Under the pieces are notes generated by a model, which worked only from the letters and a program-made list of their open reading frames with translations, was not told the DNA's origin and searched no databases. A stretch of 21,977 bases of DNA from Pseudomonadota bacterium (lineage in GTDB: Bacteria > Pseudomonadota > Alphaproteobacteria > Caulobacterales > Caulobacteraceae), in the NCBI GenBank assembly GCA_023428785.1, contig JAEYWU010000084.1:1-21977 (forward strand), given 5' to 3'. Made by a program: the position numbers and the translations under genes. Shown one piece after another: positions 1 through 5,548 of this stretch (positions are counted from its first letter, which is position 1; the number at the start of each line of letters is the position of its first letter).

Positions 1-2
1 CG

Positions 3-32
3 CCGCGCCCCTCTCGGGGGCGCGGCCTTTTT
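3..32 (+). terminator. Rho-independent terminator of a gene left of the window
   Basis: A 9-bp GC stem (CCGCGCCCC at 3-11 with its complement at 17-25) is followed by CC and a T5 run. It would end a plus-strand transcript whose gene lies outside the window. The minus-strand phosphoesterase gene ends just to its right, and no T tract serves that strand here. Confidence 0.7.
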
Positions 33-51
33 CATTCCGGGAAGTGATCGA

Positions 52-846
52 TCAGTCGCGCGCGCCGCGGCGATCCAGATTCCAGGTCCGCTGAGGCTCG
101 AAGGCCGAGCCGGTCCAGCCAAGGGCGGTGACGCAGATGTCGTTCTCGTCCCAGGTCAAGCAGTTGAAGCCCGGCGCGGCGCCGCGCTCACGCACCGACA
201 GCGTCCCGCAGCCGACGGCGTAGCATCTGTGCGCTCCCACTCCGATCGGCAGCGCGAACGGCACGTGCACGTGGCCGGTCATGATGAGGTCCACGCCGGC
301 ATCCGCAAAGATACGAGCCGCGCGATCACCACGCTTGACCTCGCCCGTCATGGGCGCGCCGATCATCTCGATTAACGGGTGATGGCAAGCCAGAATTCGC
401 AGATGCGACGGATCGGTCTGGGCCAACGCTTCCGCGGCTCTCTGGGTCTGATCCAGGTCGATGACGCCCTTTGACCAGTTCAGCCGCGCCTGCCAGCCCC
501 GCGCCGTGGTCACGCCCCGCACCATGAACTTGTCGGTCACCAGCTGATGATCGTGGGCCGGATGGCCGGTCGCCTGTTCGAAGCGCCGCCACGGATAGAA
601 GAGCCGGTCCAGGATGTTCCAGTACGGCACGTCGTGATTCCCGACGGTCACGAAGACTGGTTCGGGCATCTCGCGGATCCAGCGGGCGGCGTCCTCGAAC
701 TCCTGCGAGAAGCCCTGCTGGGTGATGTCGCCGGTGATCAGGACCAGATCAGGCTCATTGTCGTGGCAATGCCTGAGCGCGGCCTCGCACGCCGCCTTGT
801 TCTCGGCGCCGAAGTGGATGTCGGACAGGTGGAAGATGCGGCCCAT
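52..846 (-). CDS. Calcineurin-like metallophosphoesterase
   Basis: This 264-residue protein is a cytosolic metal-dependent phosphoesterase of the calcineurin-like superfamily. The five signature blocks appear in order: D9-x-H11, GD40, GN70-H71-D, H155-H156 and GHVH at 191-194. These residues hold the two-metal centre. No signal peptide or membrane segment is seen, and the length is normal for the single-domain (Icc/CpdA-like) group. Its ATG shares one base with the stop codon of the upstream lipid-kinase-like gene (TGATG), so the two are almost certainly one operon and translationally coupled. The operon is probably read from the EcfG-type promoter at 1772-1796, which would make it part of the general stress response. 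The substrate cannot be told from sequence; cyclic nucleotides or a phospholipid head group are both possible. Confidence 0.88.
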   Translation of the reverse strand: MGRIFHLSDIHFGAENKAACEAALRHCHDNEPDLVLITGDITQQGFSQEFEDAARWIREMPEPVFVTVGNHDVPYWNILDRLFYPWRRFEQATGHPAHDHQLVTDKFMVRGVTTARGWQARLNWSKGVIDLDQTQRAAEALAQTDPSHLRILACHHPLIEMIGAPMTGEVKRGDRAARIFADAGVDLIMTGHVHVPFALPIGVGAHRCYAVGCGTLSVRERGAAPGFNCLTWDENDICVTALGWTGSAFEPQRTWNLDRRGARD

Positions 847-1763
847 CAGGCGGCCTCCTGGACCGCCTCGGCCTTGGGCGCCAGGGCGCGGAAGGCCACC
901 GGCTCGAAACTGATCTGTGCGTTGGTCGAAAGTCTCACGGTCTCGCCGTCAAGGATAGCCGGAATGCTCGAGCGCGCCCAGACACTCGACCGTTTGACCA
1001 CGCGGGTCTGGACGCTCGGGTCGTTTCTCCAATCGGAAAAGACGGCGGTGGCCGCCAGCCTAAACGCCTCGCGGGCGTCGGCTGTCGTCATCACGGCCGC
1101 TTCCAGCCCGTCGTTGCGGGTCAGGGCGGTCGAGATCAGCGGGGTGATATAGACCAGGGCCTCCGCCCTCTGCAGCGGACCGCGCTCCAGCCGGTAACGA
1201 ACCCGTCCCGAGAAGGCCCGGCGCAGGGCCCGCTTGGCCCGCGCCCAGCCCAGCCGCAGCTTGCCTTCCCGAAGGGCCTCGCGCGCGGGGGCCCATAGGG
1301 CCGGAGCCCCCAAGATGGCCGCACAATAGAAGGGCTCGCCCTCGACGCGGCCACCGGGAATGCCGATCTCCTCGCCGCCCTCCAGGGCGTCGGCTAGGGC
1401 CGCCTTCCAGTCGGCCGTGCCATAGACCGCCTTGGGAAGCATATTCATGGTGCCGCCCGGCAGGGGCGCAATCATCGGCCCATCGCTGCCCGCACGGGCC
1501 GCCACGGCCCTCACGGTCCCGTCGCCAGCCAGGACAATCACCAAGTCTGGTTTGGCGCCGAATACCTCGTCGAGCATCGCCTCGAAGGCGATCTCACCAC
1601 AGATATGGATACGGGCCTCTATGCCCCGGGCGTCCAGTTCGGCGCGCATTTCATCGGGTGCGGATGCCCCGACACTGCCTGAGCGCGGGTTCACTATCAC
1701 CTCGACCTTGCCGAGGCGCGCTGCATCCTTCATCGCCGGAACAGGCGCGTCTTCAGCCGTCAT
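846..1763 (-). CDS. Diacylglycerol kinase family (YegS/LCB5-type) lipid kinase
   Basis: The protein shows the catalytic-domain motifs of the DAGK/sphingosine-kinase superfamily: a VNPRSGS block near the N-terminus, an AGDGT loop (the GGDGT nucleotide-binding motif with A for the first G), and PGGTMN about 20 residues later. The second domain follows at usual length. The family transfers phosphate from ATP to diacylglycerol or related lipids at the inner membrane face. The frame is open up to an ATG at 1787, but an exact EcfG promoter (1772-1796) overlaps that stretch and predicts transcription from about 1765. I therefore chose the ATG at 1763, which would be almost leaderless. The ATG at 1733 is an alternative, giving about 15 residues before the NPRSG loop; neither has a clear ribosome site. 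It overlaps the downstream phosphoesterase by one base. Confidence 0.85.
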   Translation of the reverse strand: MTAEDAPVPAMKDAARLGKVEVIVNPRSGSVGASAPDEMRAELDARGIEARIHICGEIAFEAMLDEVFGAKPDLVIVLAGDGTVRAVAARAGSDGPMIAPLPGGTMNMLPKAVYGTADWKAALADALEGGEEIGIPGGRVEGEPFYCAAILGAPALWAPAREALREGKLRLGWARAKRALRRAFSGRVRYRLERGPLQRAEALVYITPLISTALTRNDGLEAAVMTTADAREAFRLAATAVFSDWRNDPSVQTRVVKRSSVWARSSIPAILDGETVRLSTNAQISFEPVAFRALAPKAEAVQEAA

Positions 1764-1771
1764 GCGGGCCG

Positions 1772-1796
1772 AACGTCCGGCCTGCATGACGGTTCC
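1772..1796 (-). promoter_or_regulatory. EcfG-type promoter for the lipid kinase/phosphoesterase operon
   Basis: On the minus strand, GGAAC (1796-1792), a 16-base spacer and CGTT (1775-1772) match the general stress sigma factor consensus exactly. The predicted start is near 1765, directly before the ATG at 1763. Confidence 0.7.
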
Positions 1797-1805
1797 GAAG
1801 GATGA

Positions 1806-2147
1806 TCAGCCGTTCTTCAGCTCTTCGGAGGCGGCTTCGGCGCCGGCCTCTACGGCGTCGCCGGCCTCAGCGGCGGCTTCACCGGTGGCCTGGGCGGCGT
1901 CGCCGGCGGCCTCGGCCGCATCCTCGACGTCGACGCCGCGCACCGCGTTCCAGCCGGCCGAGATCCAGCCGTCGATACGGCCGCCGGCTTCGGCGACCGA
2001 GCGTTCGGCGATCGAGAGGCCCAACGTCAGCGCCCCAAACAAGGCCAGCAAGGTGACCAGCAGCCCGACGACGGGATTGGACCCGCTGCGCCGGCTGCGG
2101 CGCTCCCACGCCGGTCTGACATCCCCGTGATTGTCGCCATCAGCCAT
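1806..2147 (-). CDS. Hypothetical one-TM protein with Ala/Glu-rich C-terminal tail
   Basis: I do not recognise this 113-residue protein. It has a basic N-terminal stretch (residues 11-20, rich in R), one hydrophobic segment at about 25-46, and a C-terminal half (about 74-110) made almost only of Ala, Glu, Asp and Gly, likely a long acidic helix. The basic N-terminus suggests N-in topology with the tail in the periplasm. The start ATG at 2147 has a good ribosome site (GGGGGAG) before it. Upstream on the minus strand, GCTATATAG at about 2160-2168 could be a housekeeping -10 box; no EcfG site is seen for this gene. It lies directly upstream of the lipid kinase operon, which has its own promoter. 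Confidence 0.75.
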   Translation of the reverse strand: MADGDNHGDVRPAWERRSRRSGSNPVVGLLVTLLALFGALTLGLSIAERSVAEAGGRIDGWISAGWNAVRGVDVEDAAEAAGDAAQATGEAAAEAGDAVEAGAEAASEELKNG

Positions 2148-2239
2148 GTGAACTCCCCCACTATATAGCTAAGCTTACCAGACCCGTCCTGACGGACCGG
2201 GACCGACGTTAACCGAACCCGGCTGGATCGCATAGTCGC

Positions 2240-2264
2240 GGAACCTTGGCCGCAATCCAGCGTT
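2240..2264 (+). promoter_or_regulatory. EcfG-type promoter for the glycine-zipper lipoprotein
   Basis: GGAAC (2240-2244), 16 bases, CGTT (2261-2264): an exact match to the EcfG consensus. Predicted transcription start is near 2271, giving a leader of about 26 bases before the ATG at 2297. Confidence 0.72.
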
Positions 2265-2296
2265 CTCGCCTGGGGAGCGAAAGGGAGATCTTCCTC

Positions 2297-2629
2297 ATGT
2301 CTAAAGTGATTACCGTCATGGCCGCCTCGGCCGCCCTTATAGTCGGGGCCTGCACCTCGACCGGCAACATCGAACGCAACGCCGCCGGCGGTGCGGCTCT
2401 CGGCGCCCTCGCCGGCGCCGTGATCGGCAACAACGTGGGTGACGGCAACGCCGGACGCGGCGCCGCCATCGGCGCGGTGGTCGGCGGCGTGGCCGGCGCG
2501 GTGCGTGGTTCGCAGCAGGACCGCGAAGCCCGCAACCTGTCGCGGCAGTATGACAGCCGGTATGGCCGGTATTATTACTGCTATCCCGAGGGCGACTGCT
2601 ACTGGGACGACGGCACGCGTCGCTATTGA
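2297..2629 (+). CDS. Glycine-zipper outer-membrane lipoprotein
   Basis: The 110-residue product begins with a lipoprotein signal peptide ending in a lipobox (IVGAC, lipidated Cys at about residue 19). A glycine-zipper region follows (about 28-70), with repeated GG, GA and AVIG/AVVG steps like the Rick_17kDa/YMGG family. The C-terminus is rich in Tyr, Arg and acidic residues. Such proteins sit in the outer membrane or periplasm; their role is poorly defined. I chose the ATG at 2297 because it follows a GGGAG ribosome site and starts exactly at a signal peptide; the frame is open further upstream but runs into the promoter. The exact EcfG promoter at 2240-2264 suggests stress induction. A terminator follows at 2659. 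Confidence 0.88.
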   Translation: MSKVITVMAASAALIVGACTSTGNIERNAAGGAALGALAGAVIGNNVGDGNAGRGAAIGAVVGGVAGAVRGSQQDREARNLSRQYDSRYGRYYYCYPEGDCYWDDGTRRY

Positions 2630-2658
2630 TAGCGGCTGGAATTTGAAGTGAGCTAGGA

Positions 2659-2690
2659 GGGCGGCCTGTCGGTGGACGGGCCGCCCTTTT
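2659..2690 (+). terminator. Rho-independent terminator after the glycine-zipper gene
   Basis: GGGCGGCC (2659-2666) pairs with GGCCGCCC (2679-2686) and is followed by TTTT. It separates the glycine-zipper gene from the next lipoprotein gene, whose ATG is only 21 bases further on. Confidence 0.75.
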
Positions 2691-2710
2691 CTCGGGTGCC
2701 GGAGGGGTTG

Positions 2711-3154
2711 ATGCGCGCAGGGTTGGTTTTTGTGGCGGCGGCGGTAGCGGTCGCGGGATGTACGACGCTGGGCGTGCGAGATCGCAGCGAGTTGGTACAG
2801 GATCCGCAGGTCTGCGTGCACCGGACGCTGCCGGTCTATTTCGCCGAGAGCGAGGCCGGTCTGACGGGGCCGGCGCGCGACCTGATCCATGCAGCGGCCG
2901 ATGAGTTGAGCCATTGCCGGATCGACAGGGTGCGGGTGGTCGGCCTGGCCAGCGCGACGGGCGGGGCCCAGCGCAATCTGACGCTCTCCGAGCGGCGAGC
3001 CGAGACGGTGGCCGAAGCCTTGGCGGACGCGGGCCTGCCGGCTCCCAGCTTCGACATCGAGGCGGTCGGAGAGGCGGGCGCGGTAGAAGGCGGCGTCAGC
3101 GAGCCGGTGCGCCGGCGCGTCGAGGTCGTCATCGAGGCCGCGCCGCACAGCTGA
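2711..3154 (+). CDS. OmpA-like C-terminal domain lipoprotein
   Basis: The 147-residue product has a lipoprotein signal (AVAGC, Cys at about 17) and then a domain with OmpA-family features: a beta strand LPVYF, an alpha helix ending near DELSHC, the strand RVRVVGLAS, and the block LSERRAETVAEAL followed by a C-terminal RRRVEVVI strand. This matches the peptidoglycan-binding OmpA/MotB fold, though the canonical GHTD motif is replaced by GLAS, so peptidoglycan binding is uncertain. I start it at ATG 2711, with a GGAGGGG ribosome site four bases upstream; the frame extends further but only through the preceding terminator. No clear promoter of its own was seen, so it may depend on read-through or an unrecognised site. 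Confidence 0.82.
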   Translation: MRAGLVFVAAAVAVAGCTTLGVRDRSELVQDPQVCVHRTLPVYFAESEAGLTGPARDLIHAAADELSHCRIDRVRVVGLASATGGAQRNLTLSERRAETVAEALADAGLPAPSFDIEAVGEAGAVEGGVSEPVRRRVEVVIEAAPHS

Positions 3155-3162
3155 CCCGTCGG

Positions 3163-3190
3163 AAAAAAAGCGGGCCCCGAAGAGCCCGCG
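3163..3190 (-). terminator. Minus-strand terminator with UUCG tetraloop (end of candidate sRNA)
   Basis: Read on the minus strand, an 8-bp stem (including one U-G pair) is capped by C-UUCG-G and followed by T7 (3169-3163). The plus-strand side has no T tract, so it points at a minus-strand transcript. No minus-strand protein gene lies upstream. Confidence 0.75.
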
Positions 3191-3274
3191 TTCCAGTCGA
3201 TCAAGAAGGGTTTGCGGAGGCGGCAGGCCGACATCCGTCGGCCCTAAGTCGGGGGGGCGTCGCCGCCTCCGCAG
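3163..3274 (-). ncRNA. Candidate stress-induced small RNA, possibly a GsrN homologue
   Basis: Between two plus-strand genes, the minus strand carries an EcfG-like promoter (3305-3281), then a highly structured ~112-base stretch ending in a strong terminator. From the 5' end: a 12-bp perfect stem (3273-3262 with 3224-3213), which encloses a C-rich strand with seven consecutive C (3257-3251) and a 7-bp hairpin with loop GGAU (3243-3226). Then comes a ~22-base pyrimidine-containing linker and the UUCG-capped terminator. No ORF with a ribosome site is seen in it. In Caulobacter, GsrN is an EcfG (SigT)-controlled sRNA whose 5' half has C-rich loops that pair with target mRNAs; size, promoter type and C-rich 5' structure agree, but I cannot align it here. 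6S RNA was considered and judged less likely. Confidence 0.6.
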
Positions 3275-3280
3275 ACATGA

Positions 3281-3305
3281 AACACGGGACCGAAACTTAG
3301 GTTCC
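3281..3305 (-). promoter_or_regulatory. EcfG-like promoter for the candidate sRNA
   Basis: Minus strand: GGAAC (3305-3301), 16 bases, TGTT (3284-3281), one mismatch to GGAAC-N16-CGTT. The predicted start is at about 3274, exactly where the 12-bp stem begins. It is divergent from the exact EcfG site at 3344. Confidence 0.55.
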
Positions 3306-3343
3306 CCTCGCGTGCGAATTATTTTTCGCGGGTCGCACGAGAC

Positions 3344-3368
3344 GGAACACCGCACGGCCAAGCCCGTT
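3344..3368 (+). promoter_or_regulatory. EcfG-type promoter for the small TM protein gene
   Basis: GGAAC (3344-3348), 16 bases, CGTT (3365-3368): an exact match. Predicted start near 3375, giving a leader of about 26 bases to the ATG at 3401. Confidence 0.72.
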
Positions 3369-3400
3369 CCCCAAGGCAAGCTGAGCCTTGGAGATTCCTC

Positions 3401-3682
3401 ATGACAGACCCCACGCCGCAAACCCCTTCTGCCCAAGAACAGCCGGAGGTCATCAGCGAGGACCGCGCCAAGCAGGGCCGTCGCGGCCTGCACATCCTGA
3501 TCGTACTGGTGGTGTCGGCGGCGCTGGCGGCCTTCGCCCTTTTCGCCCTGTGGGCCGGTAACAGCGGCGACCTCGCCGAAGCCGAACAGACCCAGGTCAG
3601 CGAACCCGCCGATGTCGTCGGTATCGACCAGCCGACCGGCGATGTGCGCCAGGGCGCCACGCCCGAAGAGACCGCCCAGTAG
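3401..3682 (+). CDS. Small single-pass membrane protein, EcfG-controlled
   Basis: This 93-residue protein is not recognised. It has a hydrophilic N-terminal part (1-29, ending in KQGRRG), one transmembrane segment (about 30-52), and an acidic, Gln/Thr/Pro-containing tail (about 54-93). By the positive-inside rule the N-terminus is cytoplasmic and the tail periplasmic. The ATG follows a GGAG ribosome site by seven bases. It is preceded by an exact EcfG promoter and lies next to phyR, so a role in or under the general stress response is likely. Its layout (one TM, acidic periplasmic tail) is like that of the unknown protein at 1806-2147, but I see no sequence similarity beyond composition. A strong terminator follows. 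Confidence 0.8.
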   Translation: MTDPTPQTPSAQEQPEVISEDRAKQGRRGLHILIVLVVSAALAAFALFALWAGNSGDLAEAEQTQVSEPADVVGIDQPTGDVRQGATPEETAQ

Positions 3683-3705
3683 GGCGCCGGCTCTCAACCG
3701 ATACG

Positions 3706-3742
3706 AAAAAGGGCCCCGGGAAACCGGGGCCCTTCTCTTTTT
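3706..3742 (+). terminator. Bidirectional terminator between the small TM gene and phyR
   Basis: GGGCCCCGG (3711-3719), loop GAAA, CCGGGGCCC (3724-3732), then TTCTCTTTTT. The A5 run at 3706-3710 gives a T tract on the minus strand too, so it can also end the convergent phyR transcript. Confidence 0.85.
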
Positions 3743-3762
3743 CCGCCAGGCGCTTGCCCGGC

Positions 3763-4554
3763 TCAGACCGCCTCGGCCTGCCGCGCGGGATGGAAGAACA
3801 GGGCCTGGCCGATCGCCGCCTTCACATTGTCGGGCTGGAAGGGCTTGGTGATCAGGAAGGTCGGCTCGGGCCGCTCGCCGGTCAGCAGGCGCTCGGGGAA
3901 GGCGGTGATGAAGATCACCGGCACGTCGTGGCGCTTGAGGATGTCCTTGACGGCATCGATGCCCGACGAGCCGTCGGCCAGCTGGATGTCGGCCAGGACC
4001 AGACCCGGGCGGTGGTCGGCGACGGCGTCGACGGCCTCGGTGCGGGTCGTGGTGACGGCGACCACGTTGTGGCCGAGTTCGCGGACCAGGGCTTCGATAT
4101 CAGCGGAAATGACGGCCTCGTCCTCGATGATGAGGACGTCAGTCGCCAGTTCGGCGTCGATTTCGGACTGGGCCGTGGCGATCAGGCCTTCGACCTCGGA
4201 GACCGAGGCGCCCAGGATGTGCGCCGACTCCGTCGGGGTGAAGCCTTCGAGCGCGGTCAGCAGGAAGGCCTGACGCGAGCGAGGCGGAATTTTCAACAGC
4301 CGCCCGACCGGTTCCTCACCGATGCTGGCCTGGACGGGTTCGAGCTGGGCGCCCGTCGAGGTCCAGATGGCGTGGAAGGCGGAGTAGAGCGCGACCCGCG
4401 GCGTGACACCCTCTTCCAGGGTGATGTCCCCGGCGGCGACGGCCTCGAGGGCGGCGCGGACGTAGTTGTCGCCGGAGGCCTGGTCGCCGGTAAGGGCGCG
4501 GGCGTAGCGGCGAACGTAGGGCAGATGCGGCGCCAGCTTGGCGACGAGACTCAT
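3763..4554 (-). CDS. phyR: PhyR, anti-anti-sigma response regulator of the general stress response
   Basis: The 263-residue protein joins an N-terminal sigma-factor-like domain (about 1-135) to a C-terminal receiver domain (about 138-255), the layout unique to PhyR. The receiver shows the acidic pocket E144-D145, the phospho-acceptor D189 (in LADIQLADG), T217 and K237. When phosphorylated, the family's sigma-like domain is exposed and binds the anti-sigma factor NepR, freeing EcfG. The sigma-like domain does not bind DNA. The gene is divergent from nepR-ecfG across a 192-base region that holds an EcfG-like promoter on each strand, so PhyR and EcfG probably amplify each other. It ends at a bidirectional terminator. 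Confidence 0.97.
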   Translation of the reverse strand: MSLVAKLAPHLPYVRRYARALTGDQASGDNYVRAALEAVAAGDITLEEGVTPRVALYSAFHAIWTSTGAQLEPVQASIGEEPVGRLLKIPPRSRQAFLLTALEGFTPTESAHILGASVSEVEGLIATAQSEIDAELATDVLIIEDEAVISADIEALVRELGHNVVAVTTTRTEAVDAVADHRPGLVLADIQLADGSSGIDAVKDILKRHDVPVIFITAFPERLLTGERPEPTFLITKPFQPDNVKAAIGQALFFHPARQAEAV

Positions 4555-4610
4555 GTGATATCCCCGACAGTCAAAGATCGCGGCTGGAACGGCGCCGCTT
4601 AACCCCCCAT

Positions 4611-4635
4611 AACCGCCATCCGAGCGGATGGTTCC
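4611..4635 (-). promoter_or_regulatory. EcfG-like promoter for phyR
   Basis: Minus strand: GGAAC (4635-4631), 16 bases, GGTT (4614-4611), one mismatch to the consensus. The spacer contains a small inverted repeat (CATCC/GGATG). The leader to the phyR ATG would be about 50 bases. Confidence 0.5.
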
Positions 4636-4655
4636 CGAAGCGTTGGCTCCAGCTT

Positions 4656-4675
4656 TGCATTAAATGCAGTTAATG
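4656..4675. promoter_or_regulatory. AT-rich palindrome between the phyR and nepR promoters
   Basis: TGCATT-A-AATGCA (4656-4668) is a perfect palindrome around one central base, and CATTAA/TTAATG (4658-4663, 4670-4675) forms an overlapping inverted repeat. It lies in an AT-rich spot just upstream of the nepR -35 box. It may be an operator for another regulator. Confidence 0.3.
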
Positions 4676-4677
4676 AT

Positions 4678-4702
4678 GGAACCGGCGATGTTGGGCGACG
4701 TT
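4678..4702 (+). promoter_or_regulatory. EcfG-type promoter for nepR-ecfG
   Basis: GGAAC (4678-4682), 16 bases, CGTT (4699-4702): an exact match. It predicts autoregulation of the nepR-ecfG operon, as known in other alphaproteobacteria. Predicted start near 4709. Confidence 0.8.
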
Positions 4703-4746
4703 TCCGCCTCCACAATAGCATCATACGGACGGGGCGTCTGAGCGTA

Positions 4747-4944
4747 ATGAAAGAGAAGTCGGATCCCGACCGGAAACGTCGCGTGAACCTACAGGAACCA
4801 GATCTTGCGGAAGCGCGCCTGCGACAGCAGGCGATTGGCGTTCGCCTGCGTCACATGTTCGACGAGGTGGTGAACGAGCCCGTTCCCGACGAATTCCTGG
4901 CCATCCTGAAGCGCGCCGACGACCGCAGTCGGGAGGGTTCATGA
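4747..4944 (+). CDS. nepR: NepR, anti-sigma factor for EcfG
   Basis: The 65-residue protein carries the NepR core: an IGxxLR block (30-35), MFDEVVNEPVP (37-47) and a following DEFLAILK helix. NepR wraps around EcfG and keeps it off RNA polymerase until phosphorylated PhyR takes it away. The N-terminal ~20 residues are basic and probably unstructured. Its stop codon overlaps the ecfG start (ATGA, 4941-4944), which couples translation of anti-sigma and sigma factor. The ribosome site is weak, so the ratio to EcfG may depend on this coupling. Small size is normal for the family. Confidence 0.95.
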   Translation: MKEKSDPDRKRRVNLQEPDLAEARLRQQAIGVRLRHMFDEVVNEPVPDEFLAILKRADDRSREGS

Positions 4945-5546
4945 GCAGCGAACGCCCTGATCGCCCCGAACGCTCCGAGGCCGAGGACAATCAGTTCAAG
5001 AAGGAGCTGGTGCAGCTGATCCCGCACCTGCGCGCCTTCGCCCGGACCTTGACCGGTGACCCGACCCAGGCCGATGACCTGGCCCAGGACGCCATGATGA
5101 AGGCCTGGGACGCGCGCGGCAGCTTCCAGCTGGGCACGAACATGAAGGCCTGGACCTTCATGATCCTGCGCAACCAGTTTTATTCGGACAAGCGCCGGTC
5201 CTGGCGCCAGTCGCAGCTGGATCAGGAGGCCGCCGAGCGGACCCTGGTGGCCGTGGACGATCCGTCGGCGCCGCTGGCTCTGGACGAACTCCGCCGCGCC
5301 CTGGCCTCGCTTCCCGAGGAGCAGCGCGAAGCCCTGGTGCTCGTGGGCGCGGGCGGCTTTGCCTATGAAGAAGCCGCCGACATCTGTGGCTGCGCGGTCG
5401 GGACGGTGAAGAGCCGGGTCAGCCGCGCCCGCCGGGCCCTTCAGGCCACCCTGGACGACGGGTCCTACAGCGCCGATGGACGCGCCGCCGGTGAGGCCAT
5501 GAGCTCGATCCTGGCCGAAGCGGACCGCCTCGCCGGCTCACGCTAG
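4941..5546 (+). CDS. ecfG: EcfG-family (ECF15) general stress sigma factor
   Basis: The 201-residue protein has a region 2 (about 22-90), with the DDLAQDAMMKAW core helix and the TNMKAWTFMILRN stretch, and a region 4 (about 115-170) with LPEEQREALVLV and the helix-turn-helix GTVKSRVSRARRAL. There is no region 3, as expected for an ECF factor. In this family it directs RNA polymerase to GGAAC-N16/17-CGTT promoters under stress or starvation. It is co-transcribed with nepR (4-base overlap) and followed after two bases by a sensor kinase gene. In Caulobacter the equivalent factor is called SigT. A ~35-residue tail follows region 4. Confidence 0.96.
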   Translation: MSSERPDRPERSEAEDNQFKKELVQLIPHLRAFARTLTGDPTQADDLAQDAMMKAWDARGSFQLGTNMKAWTFMILRNQFYSDKRRSWRQSQLDQEAAERTLVAVDDPSAPLALDELRRALASLPEEQREALVLVGAGGFAYEEAADICGCAVGTVKSRVSRARRALQATLDDGSYSADGRAAGEAMSSILAEADRLAGSR

Positions 5547-5548
5547 TC

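Noticed and set aside
3163..3310. 6S RNA or 4.5S RNA at the sRNA locus
   Set aside because: No 4.5S core motif; the long closing stem and central bubble of 6S RNA are not formed, and the promoter predicts a start inside the region needed for 6S.
3371..3391. Hairpin CCAAGGC/GCCTTGG before the ATG at 3401, as an RNA switch over the ribosome site
   Set aside because: The predicted transcription start from the EcfG promoter (about 3375) falls inside the 5' arm, so the full hairpin would not be in the mRNA.
2027..3697. Long open frame on the minus strand across several genes
   Set aside because: It runs over the lipoprotein genes, the sRNA candidate and a promoter, is rich in Arg/His/Gly as expected of a GC-rich shadow, and shows no domain.
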